The notes beneath the pieces were generated by a model that worked only from the letters and a program-made list of their open reading frames with translations, was not told where the DNA came from and did no database searches. Shown piece by piece: positions 8,692-16,392 of a stretch of 35,222 nt of DNA; the first letter of the stretch is position 1, and each line of letters opens with the position of its first letter. The stretch is from an uncultured Holdemanella sp. (GTDB lineage Bacteria; Bacillota_I; Bacilli_A; Erysipelotrichales; Erysipelotrichaceae). Where the stretch lies: NCBI RefSeq assembly GCF_934772795.1, contig NZ_CAKVMR010000019.1, positions 1 through 35,222 on the forward strand. Reading direction: 5' to 3'. The translations under genes were made by a program, and so were the position numbers.

Positions 8692-8984
8692 TGATTTCAA
8701 AATTAGATGCGAATGATTTATTAGATGTGTATGGAGAATTGTTGACCGAACGTCAAAGAGAGATTTTGTCTCTTTACTATGAGGAAGATTTCTCTTATAC
8801 TGAAATAAGTGAGGAACTAGAGATTTCTCGTGCAGCCGCGATGGATTCGGTACATCGAGCTACGAAATTACTGGAAAAATATGAAGCAGCGATTGGTTAT
8901 GTCGCTAAGAAAAAATTATTGGATTCATGGATTTTACAACATGAAGATGTTGAACAAATCGAAATATTAAAAGAAATTTTTTAG
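8691..8984 (+). CDS. ylxM: YlxM-type helix-turn-helix protein
   Basis: Small (97 residues) DNA-binding-type protein of the UPF0122/YlxM family, resembling sigma factor region 4. The helix-turn-helix lies at about residues 20-60 (LTERQREILSLYYEEDFS then ISEELEISRAAAMDSVHRA). It is thought to be an accessory of the SRP pathway because it normally sits beside ffh. Here it overlaps ftsY (TAATG), and the next gene is ackA; ffh is not in the window. The function of the family is not settled. Confidence 0.9.
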   Translation: MISKLDANDLLDVYGELLTERQREILSLYYEEDFSYTEISEELEISRAAAMDSVHRATKLLEKYEAAIGYVAKKKLLDSWILQHEDVEQIEILKEIF

Positions 8985-8996
8985 GAGGATCAAAAA

Positions 8997-10196
8997 ATGT
9001 CGATTGTTATGAGTGTTAATGCAGGAAGTTCATCTTTGAAATTCCAAGTTTTCAAAATGCCAGAAGAAGAAGTTCTAGCACAAGGAAACGTAGAACGTAT
9101 TGGTTTAAATGATTCTATTTTTGGAATGATAGCCAATGGAGAAAAAATTGAAGAGATCTTAGATATCAAAGATCATGCAGTAGCTGTAAAAAAATTAATG
9201 GAAGCTTTAATTGAACACAAAGTTGTAAATAGCTTAGAAGATATCAAAGCGATTGGTCACCGTGTTGTTCATGGTGGAGAATATTTCTCTCATTCAGTAC
9301 CTGTAGATGCTGATGTTGAAGCTAAAGTTGAAGAATTATGTGCATTAGCTCCACTACACAACCCAGCAGCATTAGTTGGATACCGTTCATTTAGAGATGC
9401 TTTACCAGAATGTAAACACACATTCGTATTTGATACAGCATTCCACCAAAGTATGCCAGAAGAAAACTACATCTTCCCACTTCCTTATGAATATTATACT
9501 AACGATAAAGTACGTCGTTATGGAGCTCATGGAACAAGTCATGAATATTTGACAAAACGCTTGGCTGAGCTTCAAGGAAAAACACAAGAAGAAATGAATA
9601 TCATCACTTGCCACTTAGGAAATGGTGCAAGTATTACAGCTGTTAAAAATGGTAAATCATATAAAACATCAATGGGATTCACACCTCTTGGAGGAATCAT
9701 GATGGGAACTCGTTGTGGAGATATTGACCCTGCTATCGTTCCATTCTTAGAAAATAAATATGGATATACACCAGATGAAATGGATACAATCATGAATAAA
9801 AAATCGGGTATGTTAGGTGTAAGTGGAATCTCTAGTGATGGTCGTGACATTGAAGCAGCTATCAAAGAAGGAAATCCTCGCGCTATCCTAACACAAAACG
9901 TATATGTAAACCGTATTGTTGAAGTTGTATCAGGATACTATGGATTAATGGGTGGAGCTGATGCCATCGTATTTGCGGGTGGAATCGGTGAAAACGACTG
10001 TGCAATGCGTCAAAGAATCTGTGATGGATTATCAGCATTTGGTGTTGTAGTAAAACCAGAAGACAACGATGGAGTTCGTGGCGTTGAAAAATTATTAAGT
10101 GCTCCTGAATCAAAAATGCAAGTTTGGTTATTACCAACAAATGAAGAATTAGTCATTGCACGTGATGCCTACAAGGATTTGATGGCTAATGCCTAA
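8997..10196 (+). CDS. ackA: Acetate kinase
   Basis: Cytosolic enzyme that makes ATP and acetate from acetyl phosphate, the energy-yielding last step of mixed-acid fermentation. The 399 residues match the family. Conserved segments in order: MSVNAGSSSLKF (signature 1), GHRVVHGGEYF, FDTAFHQSMPE, RRYGAHGTSHEY (signature 2 with catalytic His), CHLGNGASITAV (phosphate loop), GFTPLGGIMMGTR, and FAGGIGEND near the C-terminus. AGGAGG precedes the ATG by about eight bases. It starts only 12 bases after ylxM, and its end overlaps the next gene by eight bases. No pta gene is in the window. Confidence 0.97.
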   Translation: MSIVMSVNAGSSSLKFQVFKMPEEEVLAQGNVERIGLNDSIFGMIANGEKIEEILDIKDHAVAVKKLMEALIEHKVVNSLEDIKAIGHRVVHGGEYFSHSVPVDADVEAKVEELCALAPLHNPAALVGYRSFRDALPECKHTFVFDTAFHQSMPEENYIFPLPYEYYTNDKVRRYGAHGTSHEYLTKRLAELQGKTQEEMNIITCHLGNGASITAVKNGKSYKTSMGFTPLGGIMMGTRCGDIDPAIVPFLENKYGYTPDEMDTIMNKKSGMLGVSGISSDGRDIEAAIKEGNPRAILTQNVYVNRIVEVVSGYYGLMGGADAIVFAGGIGENDCAMRQRICDGLSAFGVVVKPEDNDGVRGVEKLLSAPESKMQVWLLPTNEELVIARDAYKDLMANA

Positions 10197-11121
10197 TGAT
10201 ATTTTAGAAAGCGTAAAAGATTTTAATACAATCACAATCTTTCGCCATGTTTTTGCTGACATGGATGCGATCGGATCTCAATTTGGCTTAAAGTACTATT
10301 TAGAAAGTGCTTATCCAAATAAAAAAATCTATTGTTTAGGAAGTAATTGTCCTGTATCGCAAAGAAACAACGTACATATGGATGTTGTGGATGATGAAGT
10401 AGTAGCTTCCAGCTTAGCAATTGTTTTAGATACTTCAAATGCTACACGCATTGATGATGACAGGTATCAATTGGCTAAAAAATCAATTCGTATTGATCAT
10501 CACGTACAAGTCGAAACAATTTGTGATGAAGAATGGATCGATGATAAGGCAAGTGCTACATGTGAGTTATTAGCTTTATATCTTAAAGAAAAAAAAATTA
10601 ATATTCCGGTAGAAAGTGCATTGATGTTATATCTTGGATTAACAGCGGACAATATTCGTTTTACGACAAATAATGTTCGTCCAGCTACATTTGATGCCGC
10701 AAAATACTTATTTGAACAAGGCGTAGATGTCACAAAAGTGGAACAATTGAACTTTTCAAAATCCATGGAAGACTATAAATATGAAACTGTTGTACGTAAT
10801 CATACAGTGTTTAAAAACAAGTTCCTTTATTCAATTCTAGAATGTGAAGATTATGAAGAATTTGGTTTAAGCTTTACAGATGCGAAAGACAAAGTCTATT
10901 GTTTAGCAGGTATCGATTGTGTTGAAATGTGGGCATTGTTTACACGTATGGAAGATCGTGTGCATTATAGTGCATCTTTACGTTCAAGAAATATTCCAAT
11001 TCGTGATGTTGCCATGGAATTTGGTGGTGGTGGTCACGAATGTGCAAGTGGAATTAAAAACTTAACGCGTAATCAAGTGGATCAAATTATTGAAATTTTA
11101 TCAAATCGAGAGGTAGCTTAA
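10189..11121 (+). CDS. nrnA: DHH/DHHA1 phosphoesterase, NrnA-like
   Basis: Manganese-dependent phosphoesterase of the NrnA type, which degrades nano-RNA or linear dinucleotides (pGpG, pApA) and dephosphorylates pAp. It has 310 residues. Motif I is ADMDAIGS (residues 21-28, where the family usually has PDxDAxGS), followed by VLDTSNATRI (motif II), the name-giving IDHH (motif III) and DDKASATCEL (motif IV). The DHHA1 domain ends in GGGGHECASG. The start overlaps the end of ackA by eight bases with a weak AAGGAT about ten bases upstream, so translation is probably coupled. The family is clear; the precise substrate is inferred. Confidence 0.9.
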   Translation: MPNDILESVKDFNTITIFRHVFADMDAIGSQFGLKYYLESAYPNKKIYCLGSNCPVSQRNNVHMDVVDDEVVASSLAIVLDTSNATRIDDDRYQLAKKSIRIDHHVQVETICDEEWIDDKASATCELLALYLKEKKINIPVESALMLYLGLTADNIRFTTNNVRPATFDAAKYLFEQGVDVTKVEQLNFSKSMEDYKYETVVRNHTVFKNKFLYSILECEDYEEFGLSFTDAKDKVYCLAGIDCVEMWALFTRMEDRVHYSASLRSRNIPIRDVAMEFGGGGHECASGIKNLTRNQVDQIIEILSNREVA

Positions 11122-11137
11122 GAAGCTATCTCTTTTT
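11109..11137 (+). terminator. Intrinsic terminator after nrnA
   Basis: An 11-bp stem (11109-11119 with 11123-11133, one G:U pair) closed by a three-base loop, then TTTTT. The nrnA stop codon is at the top of the stem. The dnaE promoter follows at once. Confidence 0.85.
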
Positions 11138-11141
11138 CTTG

Positions 11142-11150
11142 TGATATAAT
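11142..11150 (+). promoter_or_regulatory. Extended -10 promoter of dnaE
   Basis: TGATATAAT, identical to the element before smc, 25 bases from the dnaE ATG. No recognisable -35 is seen; the preceding sequence is terminator hairpin. Confidence 0.7.
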
Positions 11151-11175
11151 ATCTACAATAGAAAGGTGGGATTTC

Positions 11176-14100
11176 ATGGTTCATTTACATATGCGAAGTT
11201 CATACTCTTTACTTGAATCACCGATTCGTTTAGAAAATATGATTCTTCATCAAAAACAACTTGGATTCAACCATGTATGTTTGACCGATCATAATGTGAT
11301 GTATGGAACGATGGAGTTCTATCAATTATGCAAAAAGCACAATGTACATCCGATTATTGGTTTAGAAGTGGATTCCATCTATAATGAGGAGTCATTTCAT
11401 TTTATACTTCTTGCCAAGAATGATATGGGTCTACAAAATTTATATAAATTAAGTTCCATCATTAAAGAAAATATAGCTTTTGAAGAAGTTGTAAAGTATG
11501 CCAAAGATTGTGTTGTGCTTACTTCAAGTGATGGAAAAGATACATTTAGTGCATATATTGAACATCAGGATTTAGAAAAGTTAAGTACATTTGTAGAATT
11601 GTGTAAAAATTCGTTCTCGGACTTTTATGTTTCTATATCTATGAATGATTCGGGTAAAAAAAGAGCCGATAATCGAATTTTAAAACAACTTGATTGTAAA
11701 CGCGTGGCTCTATCTCGAATTCTGTATGAGAATAGTGAAGACGTAAAATCTTTACAAGTATTAAGGGCGATTGCCAAACAAACGAATATTGATAATCAAG
11801 GCTTAGACGTACAATTTCAAAGATATTTAAGAAGTCCACAAGAAATGGAAGCACTGTATGATGAAAGTGAATTGATTGCTACAGAAGAAATCGCAAGAAT
11901 GTGCAATGTTCAAATGGCTTTTCAAAAGTCAAAGCTTCCTGTATTTAAAAATAAACTTCAAATTGATTCTAGAGATTATTTGATCAAACTTTGTAAGAAG
12001 GGATTAGAAAAACGTTTAAATGGAAATTTAAATCCGACATATGTCAAACGTTTAGAATATGAACTAAGTGTCATTGTGAACATGGGATTTACCGATTATT
12101 TCTTGATTGTCTGGGACTTTATTCGATATGCCAGAAGTCAAGACATCTTTGTAGGTCCAGGACGTGGTAGTGCAGCCGGTTCTTTAGTCGCTTATTGTTT
12201 AGGTATTACACATATTGATCCAATTCAGAATAATTTACTGTTTGAAAGATTTCTAAATCCATCACGTATTTCTATGCCCGATATCGATACAGATTTTCCA
12301 GATGATAGAAGAGATGAAGTGATTCAATATGTTCGTGAATTATATGGTTATGATCATGTGAGTCATATTGTGACATTTAATACTTTGCAGGCAAGACAAG
12401 CCATTCGTGATGTAGGACGTGTTATGAATGTTCCGGCAAGAATTGTGGATGAGCTTTCTAAGATGTTAAAGAATACGCCTAAAATTACGTTGATGCAGGC
12501 TTATAATGAGAATGCTTTATTTCGAAAAAGGATTCAGTCGGATCAAAAATTAACTGAATTATTTAAGATGTGTGTAAACGTTGAAGGATTACCACGACAT
12601 ACCTCTTTACATGCGGCTGGAATCGTATTATCGGATCAGCCTATCGTGAATGTCTGTCCACTTGTCAGTGTTGATGGAGATATTCAGGCTACACAATTTA
12701 CAGCGGAATATCTAGAAGATTTGGGCTTGATCAAAATGGATTTTTTGGGCATTCGTAATTTAACGACGATTCATGAAATTGTCACAAATCTAAAAGAACA
12801 AAAACATATTTCTTTGGATATGATGAAAATCAATTTAAAGGATGCGAAAACATATCAATTATTATCGCTTGGAAATACATTAGGTGTATTCCAATTAGAA
12901 TCGAGTGGAATTACGTCTTTACTTCAAAAGATACAGCCCAATAAATTTGAAGATATCAGTGTTGTACTTGCCTTATATCGTCCAGGAGCTATGCAGCATA
13001 TTGATACATATATTGAAAGAAAAAAGGATCCTTCAAAAGTTGTGTATCCACATCCTTTATTAGAGCCTATCTTAAAAGAAACCTATGGTATCATGATTTA
13101 TCAGGAACAGGTTATGCAGACTGCCCAAGTGATTGCTGGTTTTAGTTTAGCGCAAGCTGACACGCTTCGTAAGGCTATGTCCAAAAAGAAATTAGACGTC
13201 ATGCAGAACTTAAAAGAGCAATTTATATTAGGAGCACGAAAGAATCGTATCAAAGATTCGGTTTCCAATGAGATATTTTCTATAATGGAGCAATTTGCTG
13301 GCTATGGATTTAATAAATCACATAGTTATGCCTATGGCTTGGTAGCTTATCAAATGGCTTATTTAAAGGCAAATTATCCTTTATATTTTTATCAGAGTTT
13401 ATTAAATAGTGTCATTGGTTCTGGTATAAAAACATCGCAATATATTTATGAATGTAAACGAAGAAATATTGTTGTGAATGGATGTGATATTAATCATTCT
13501 AAGGCGTATTATACGATTGAACAAAATTCGATTCGTATGCCGTTACAAGTTTTAAAAGGTGTAGGTAAAACAATTTACCCAACGATTTTAGAACATGCAC
13601 CATATACAGATTTATTTGATTTTTTGGCCAAGGCAAGTATGTATAAGATTAATGAATCCACGATTCGTATTTTAATTGATGGCGGAGCATTGGATTGTTT
13701 TGGATATAATCGTGCAACTCTCAATGAAAATTTAAGAAAGCTGATTGATTATGTAAATATTGTGCGAATTGAAGATCCTAACGATTTATGCTTTGACTTT
13801 AGTATTGTTTCTCGTCCGGGCATTCAAAGAATCAAAGAGAATCCAATTCAAAAGGCTCAAAAAGAACAATATGTATATGGTTTCTATGTGAGTGAACATC
13901 CTGTGCAGTCTTTACGCATGCATAACTATCCAAATTGCATTCCATTATTGAATGCGGTAAATAGAGATGGATATATGAATATTTTAGTGCGTGTTGCATC
14001 TTTTAGAACGCATAAGACAAAGAAAGGTGATTGGATGTGCTTTATGAGTGTCGAGGATGAAGCTGGTAAAATGGATGCGGTTATCATGCCTCGTTTGTAT

Positions 14101-14208
14101 GAGCAACAAAAAGCGAATATTCAAAAAGATCGTATTTGTCTGATTCAAGGAAAGAAGGATCGTCCAACATCAATTGTAGTAAATAGAATAGAATGGATTG
14201 AGGTGTAA
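11176..14208 (+). CDS. dnaE: DNA polymerase III alpha subunit, DnaE type
   Basis: C-family replicative polymerase. In Firmicutes DnaE works beside PolC, mainly extending primers on the lagging strand. The PHP domain is at about residues 1-200 (HLHMRSSYSLL, LTDHNVMYGTMEFY). The palm has GPGRGSAAGSLVAYCLG (about 327-343) and the catalytic PDIDTDF with Asp369 and Asp371. The fingers include HTSLHAAGIVLSD and GYGFNKSHSYAYG. Helix-hairpin-helix and OB-type sequence follow (NILVRVASFRTHKTKKGDW, near 935). At 1,010 residues it is about 100 shorter than typical DnaE and appears to lack the extreme C-terminal clamp-loader-binding part. AAAGGTGGG precedes the ATG. Confidence 0.95.
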   Translation: MVHLHMRSSYSLLESPIRLENMILHQKQLGFNHVCLTDHNVMYGTMEFYQLCKKHNVHPIIGLEVDSIYNEESFHFILLAKNDMGLQNLYKLSSIIKENIAFEEVVKYAKDCVVLTSSDGKDTFSAYIEHQDLEKLSTFVELCKNSFSDFYVSISMNDSGKKRADNRILKQLDCKRVALSRILYENSEDVKSLQVLRAIAKQTNIDNQGLDVQFQRYLRSPQEMEALYDESELIATEEIARMCNVQMAFQKSKLPVFKNKLQIDSRDYLIKLCKKGLEKRLNGNLNPTYVKRLEYELSVIVNMGFTDYFLIVWDFIRYARSQDIFVGPGRGSAAGSLVAYCLGITHIDPIQNNLLFERFLNPSRISMPDIDTDFPDDRRDEVIQYVRELYGYDHVSHIVTFNTLQARQAIRDVGRVMNVPARIVDELSKMLKNTPKITLMQAYNENALFRKRIQSDQKLTELFKMCVNVEGLPRHTSLHAAGIVLSDQPIVNVCPLVSVDGDIQATQFTAEYLEDLGLIKMDFLGIRNLTTIHEIVTNLKEQKHISLDMMKINLKDAKTYQLLSLGNTLGVFQLESSGITSLLQKIQPNKFEDISVVLALYRPGAMQHIDTYIERKKDPSKVVYPHPLLEPILKETYGIMIYQEQVMQTAQVIAGFSLAQADTLRKAMSKKKLDVMQNLKEQFILGARKNRIKDSVSNEIFSIMEQFAGYGFNKSHSYAYGLVAYQMAYLKANYPLYFYQSLLNSVIGSGIKTSQYIYECKRRNIVVNGCDINHSKAYYTIEQNSIRMPLQVLKGVGKTIYPTILEHAPYTDLFDFLAKASMYKINESTIRILIDGGALDCFGYNRATLNENLRKLIDYVNIVRIEDPNDLCFDFSIVSRPGIQRIKENPIQKAQKEQYVYGFYVSEHPVQSLRMHNYPNCIPLLNAVNRDGYMNILVRVASFRTHKTKKGDWMCFMSVEDEAGKMDAVIMPRLYEQQKANIQKDRICLIQGKKDRPTSIVVNRIEWIEV

Positions 14209-14211
14209 GAA

Positions 14212-14841
14212 ATGATCACAAAACGAAATGATTTATTATCTAAAAAAGTGATTCAAGGCTTAAAAAATAGACATATGAATGGGTATTATGTGCATTCGAA
14301 ACAAGAAGCTTTGAATTTGGCACTTGGACTTATGCAACCGGGATCAAGTGTAGGCTGGGGAGGTTCAGATACTTTAAATAAGATTGGTATCAAGGAAGAG
14401 CTTTATAAAAGAAATTTTAAAGTTATTGATCGAGATCAGGCAAAAGATGCCGAAGAAAAGTACAAATTAGAAAGAGATTGTTTTTATGCAGACTACTATT
14501 TAATGAGTACGAATGCGATGACAGAAGATGGAATCTTAGTCAATATGGATGGGCATTGTAATCGTGTATCCTGTCTATGTTTTGGGCCAAAACATGTCAT
14601 AATGATTGTGGGTATGAATAAGGTCACAAAAGATGTAGAGAGTGCAATTTCCAGATTAAGAAATGTAGCTGCACCGATCAACAGTCAACGCTTTAAAGGA
14701 AATAGACCTTGCCAATTAACGGGTAGTTGTGCAAATTGTTTAGCTGAAGGCTGCATTTGTGATCAGTTAGTCATCACAAGAAACAGCATGGAACCCGATC
14801 GTATTCACGTCATTTTAGTGGATGAAGTATTAGGATATTAG
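14212..14841 (+). CDS. LUD-domain protein (LutC/YkgG-like, DUF162)
   Basis: A 209-residue protein with one LUD domain, a fold named after the lactate utilisation proteins LutB and LutC. Visible marks are PGSSVGWGGSDTLNKIGI (the glycine-rich loop), NAMTEDGILVNMDGHCNR and FGPKHVIMIVGMNK. A cysteine cluster, CQLTGSCANCLAEGCIC, near residues 162-178 suggests a metal or Fe-S site. LutA and LutB partners are absent, so a role in lactate oxidation is unlikely; stand-alone members of this type have no established function. It starts three bases after dnaE with GAGGTG upstream, so it is co-transcribed with the polymerase, and is followed by a terminator. Confidence 0.85.
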   Translation: MITKRNDLLSKKVIQGLKNRHMNGYYVHSKQEALNLALGLMQPGSSVGWGGSDTLNKIGIKEELYKRNFKVIDRDQAKDAEEKYKLERDCFYADYYLMSTNAMTEDGILVNMDGHCNRVSCLCFGPKHVIMIVGMNKVTKDVESAISRLRNVAAPINSQRFKGNRPCQLTGSCANCLAEGCICDQLVITRNSMEPDRIHVILVDEVLGY

Positions 14842-14845
14842 AATG

Positions 14846-14873
14846 AAATGGCTAGATAATTTAGCCATTTTTT
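14846..14873 (+). terminator. Intrinsic terminator after the LUD gene
   Basis: AAATGGCTA (14846-14854) pairs with TAGCCATTT (14862-14870) around a seven-base loop, followed by TTT. Confidence 0.75.
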
Positions 14874-14903
14874 CATATATGTATAATAATGATGATGAAT
14901 TTC

Positions 14904-14932
14904 TTGCATTATTTGTAGTTTCATGTTTTAAT
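14904..14932 (+). promoter_or_regulatory. Promoter of the metK leader
   Basis: -35 TTGCAT (14904-14909), a 17-base spacer and -10 TTTAAT (14927-14932) with an upstream TGT (extended -10). The predicted start, near 14939, places the riboswitch at the extreme 5' end of the transcript. The rest of 14874-14949 holds nothing else recognisable. Confidence 0.6.
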
Positions 14933-14949
14933 CTTTATGCGTAAAAAAA

Positions 14950-15079
14950 TTATCCAGAGTTGAAGTAGAGAGTTAGCTCGTTGACTTCACGCCAACCTGA
15001 CAATATGTTAAGGTGGTCCTGCTAACAGCGATAAGAAGTATAGAGAATTGTAACATACTTCTTAAAGTATGTTTTTTTT
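14950..15079 (+). promoter_or_regulatory. Compact SAM-I-clan riboswitch controlling metK
   Basis: P1 is TTATC (14950-14954) with GATAA (15030-15034), followed by the conserved AGAG of J1/2. P2 is TGAAGT with ACTTCA (14961-14966, 14984-14989). P3 is GCC-A-ACCT with AGGT-GGT (14991-14998, 15011-15017), keeping the bulged A of SAM-I aptamers. GTTAGC in the P2 loop (14972-14977) is complementary to GCTAAC (15021-15026), a possible pseudoknot; the same bases can form a three-pair P4. In the expression platform, AAGAAGTAT (15033-15041) pairs perfectly with ATACTTCTT (15055-15063) as antiterminator and is blocked when P1 forms, letting the terminator at 15052-15079 fold. Predicted outcome: SAM turns metK off. 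The P4 arm is almost missing compared with standard S-box RNAs, so assignment to SAM-I, SAM-IV or SAM-I/IV is open. Confidence 0.85.
15052..15079 (+). terminator. Regulated terminator of the metK riboswitch
   Basis: AACATACTT (15052-15060) pairs with AAGTATGTT (15065-15073) around CTTA and is followed by a run of T to 15079. Its left arm is shared with the antiterminator. Confidence 0.9.
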
Positions 15080-15105
15080 ATGGATAAGCAAGAAGAGGAG
15101 ACAAA

Positions 15106-16200
15106 ATGAAAGATTATATTTTTACAAGTGAAAGTGTTACTGAAGGTCATCCAGATAAAATTTGTGACCAAATTGCCGACGCAATCGTAGATGCTGCATT
15201 AGCTCAAGATCCATATTCAAATATGGCTGTTGAATGTACTATTAAAGATGATTTTGTATTAATTTATGGTGAATGTAATACAAAGGCTGAATTGGATTAT
15301 GAAACAATCGCATTAAATGAAATCAAACGTATTGGATATACAGAAGAATATCATGTTCATACAGTTGTAAACCAACAAAGTCCTGAAATTCATAATGCCG
15401 TAAACCGTGATGAAGTGTGTGCTGGTGACCAAGGTATTATGTTTGGTTATGCATGTGATGAAAATGATGAATACATGCCATTAACAATCTATTATGCACA
15501 CCTTTTAGCTCGTCAATTGACTAAAGTTAGAAGAGAACACCCAGATTTATTAAAACCAGATGGAAAAACACAGGTATCTGTAGAATATGAAAATGATGAA
15601 ATCAAACGTATTGATACAATCGTAGTTTCTACACAACACTCAAAAGATATTACACAAGAAGAAATCAAAGAATTGATTATGAATGAAGTCATCAAACCTT
15701 GTATTGATGAAAAATACTTAGATGAAAATACTAAATATTTCATCAATCCATCTGGAAGCTTCGTTGTAGGTGGATCATGGGGAGATTCAGGAACGACAGG
15801 ACGTAAAATCGTATGTGACACATATGGTGGACGTGGACGTATTGGAGGAGGATGCTTCTCTAGTAAAGACCCTACTAAGGTAGACCGTAGTGCTGCTTAC
15901 TACTCTCGTTATGTAGCTAAAAACATTGTTGCGAATGGTTTAGCACGTCGTTGTGAAGTTGAAGTTGCGTACGCAATTGGTAAAGCACAACCAGTTTCAT
16001 TATGTGTTGATACTTTTGGAACAGGTAAATTTGATGATGAAAAACTATTGGAAATCGTAAAGAAAAACTTTAACTTCGAAGTTGGAAATATCATTTCTGA
16101 GTTGGATTTAAGAAAGCCAGTTTACCACAAAACATCATGCTATGGACACTTTGGTGATCCTCAGTTTACTTGGGAAAAGGTTAAAAAATTAGAATATTAA
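15106..16200 (+). CDS. metK: S-adenosylmethionine synthetase (short form)
   Basis: Makes SAM from methionine and ATP; cytosolic, normally a tetramer. Conserved segments: SESVTEGHPDKICDQIADA at the N-terminus, CAGDQGIMFGYA (the family usually has GAGDQG), FVVGGSWGDSGTTGRKI, GGGCFSSKDPTKVDRSAAYY (usually GGGAFSxKD) and the C-terminal KTSCYGHFG. At 364 residues it is about 20-35 shorter than typical MetK. The shortening is in the N-terminal domain loops, and the catalytic His, Asp and Lys residues remain. It follows the SAM-responsive leader; AGAGGAG is about eight bases before the ATG. It is transcribed alone, with a terminator directly after it. Confidence 0.95.
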   Translation: MKDYIFTSESVTEGHPDKICDQIADAIVDAALAQDPYSNMAVECTIKDDFVLIYGECNTKAELDYETIALNEIKRIGYTEEYHVHTVVNQQSPEIHNAVNRDEVCAGDQGIMFGYACDENDEYMPLTIYYAHLLARQLTKVRREHPDLLKPDGKTQVSVEYENDEIKRIDTIVVSTQHSKDITQEEIKELIMNEVIKPCIDEKYLDENTKYFINPSGSFVVGGSWGDSGTTGRKIVCDTYGGRGRIGGGCFSSKDPTKVDRSAAYYSRYVAKNIVANGLARRCEVEVAYAIGKAQPVSLCVDTFGTGKFDDEKLLEIVKKNFNFEVGNIISELDLRKPVYHKTSCYGHFGDPQFTWEKVKKLEY

Positions 16201-16206
16201 TCGTTT

Positions 16207-16235
16207 AGAACTACAAATTTTGTAGTTCTTTTTTT
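16207..16235 (+). terminator. Intrinsic terminator after metK
   Basis: AGAACTACAA (16207-16216) pairs with TTGTAGTTCT (16220-16229) around three bases, followed by seven T. Confidence 0.9.
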
Positions 16236-16328
16236 CACTAAAAAGTGCAAATAAATGGGACAAACGCGTTAATAATGGCAAATTAAAACAAATTAATATG
16301 TTAAATTGTGGGAAATACGGGTATTCTT

Positions 16329-16384
16329 TTGACACTTACGAGAAAATAGTGTAGCCTCTTTAATTGTGTGAGCAATGAGGAGGC
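16329..16384 (+). promoter_or_regulatory. Promoter -35 and SD-masking hairpin before the NlpC/P60 gene
   Basis: A perfect TTGACA lies at 16329-16334; the best -10 at 17 bases is poor (TAGCCT, 16352-16357). The mRNA leader can fold with GCCTC (16354-16358) on GAGGC (16380-16384) and ATTG (16363-16366) on CAAT (16373-16376). This buries the GAGGAGG ribosome binding site. An AATAC-GG-GTATT dyad lies just upstream at 16314-16325. The rest of 16236-16313 is AT-rich with no recognisable element. Confidence 0.45.
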
Positions 16385-16392
16385 CCATAACT

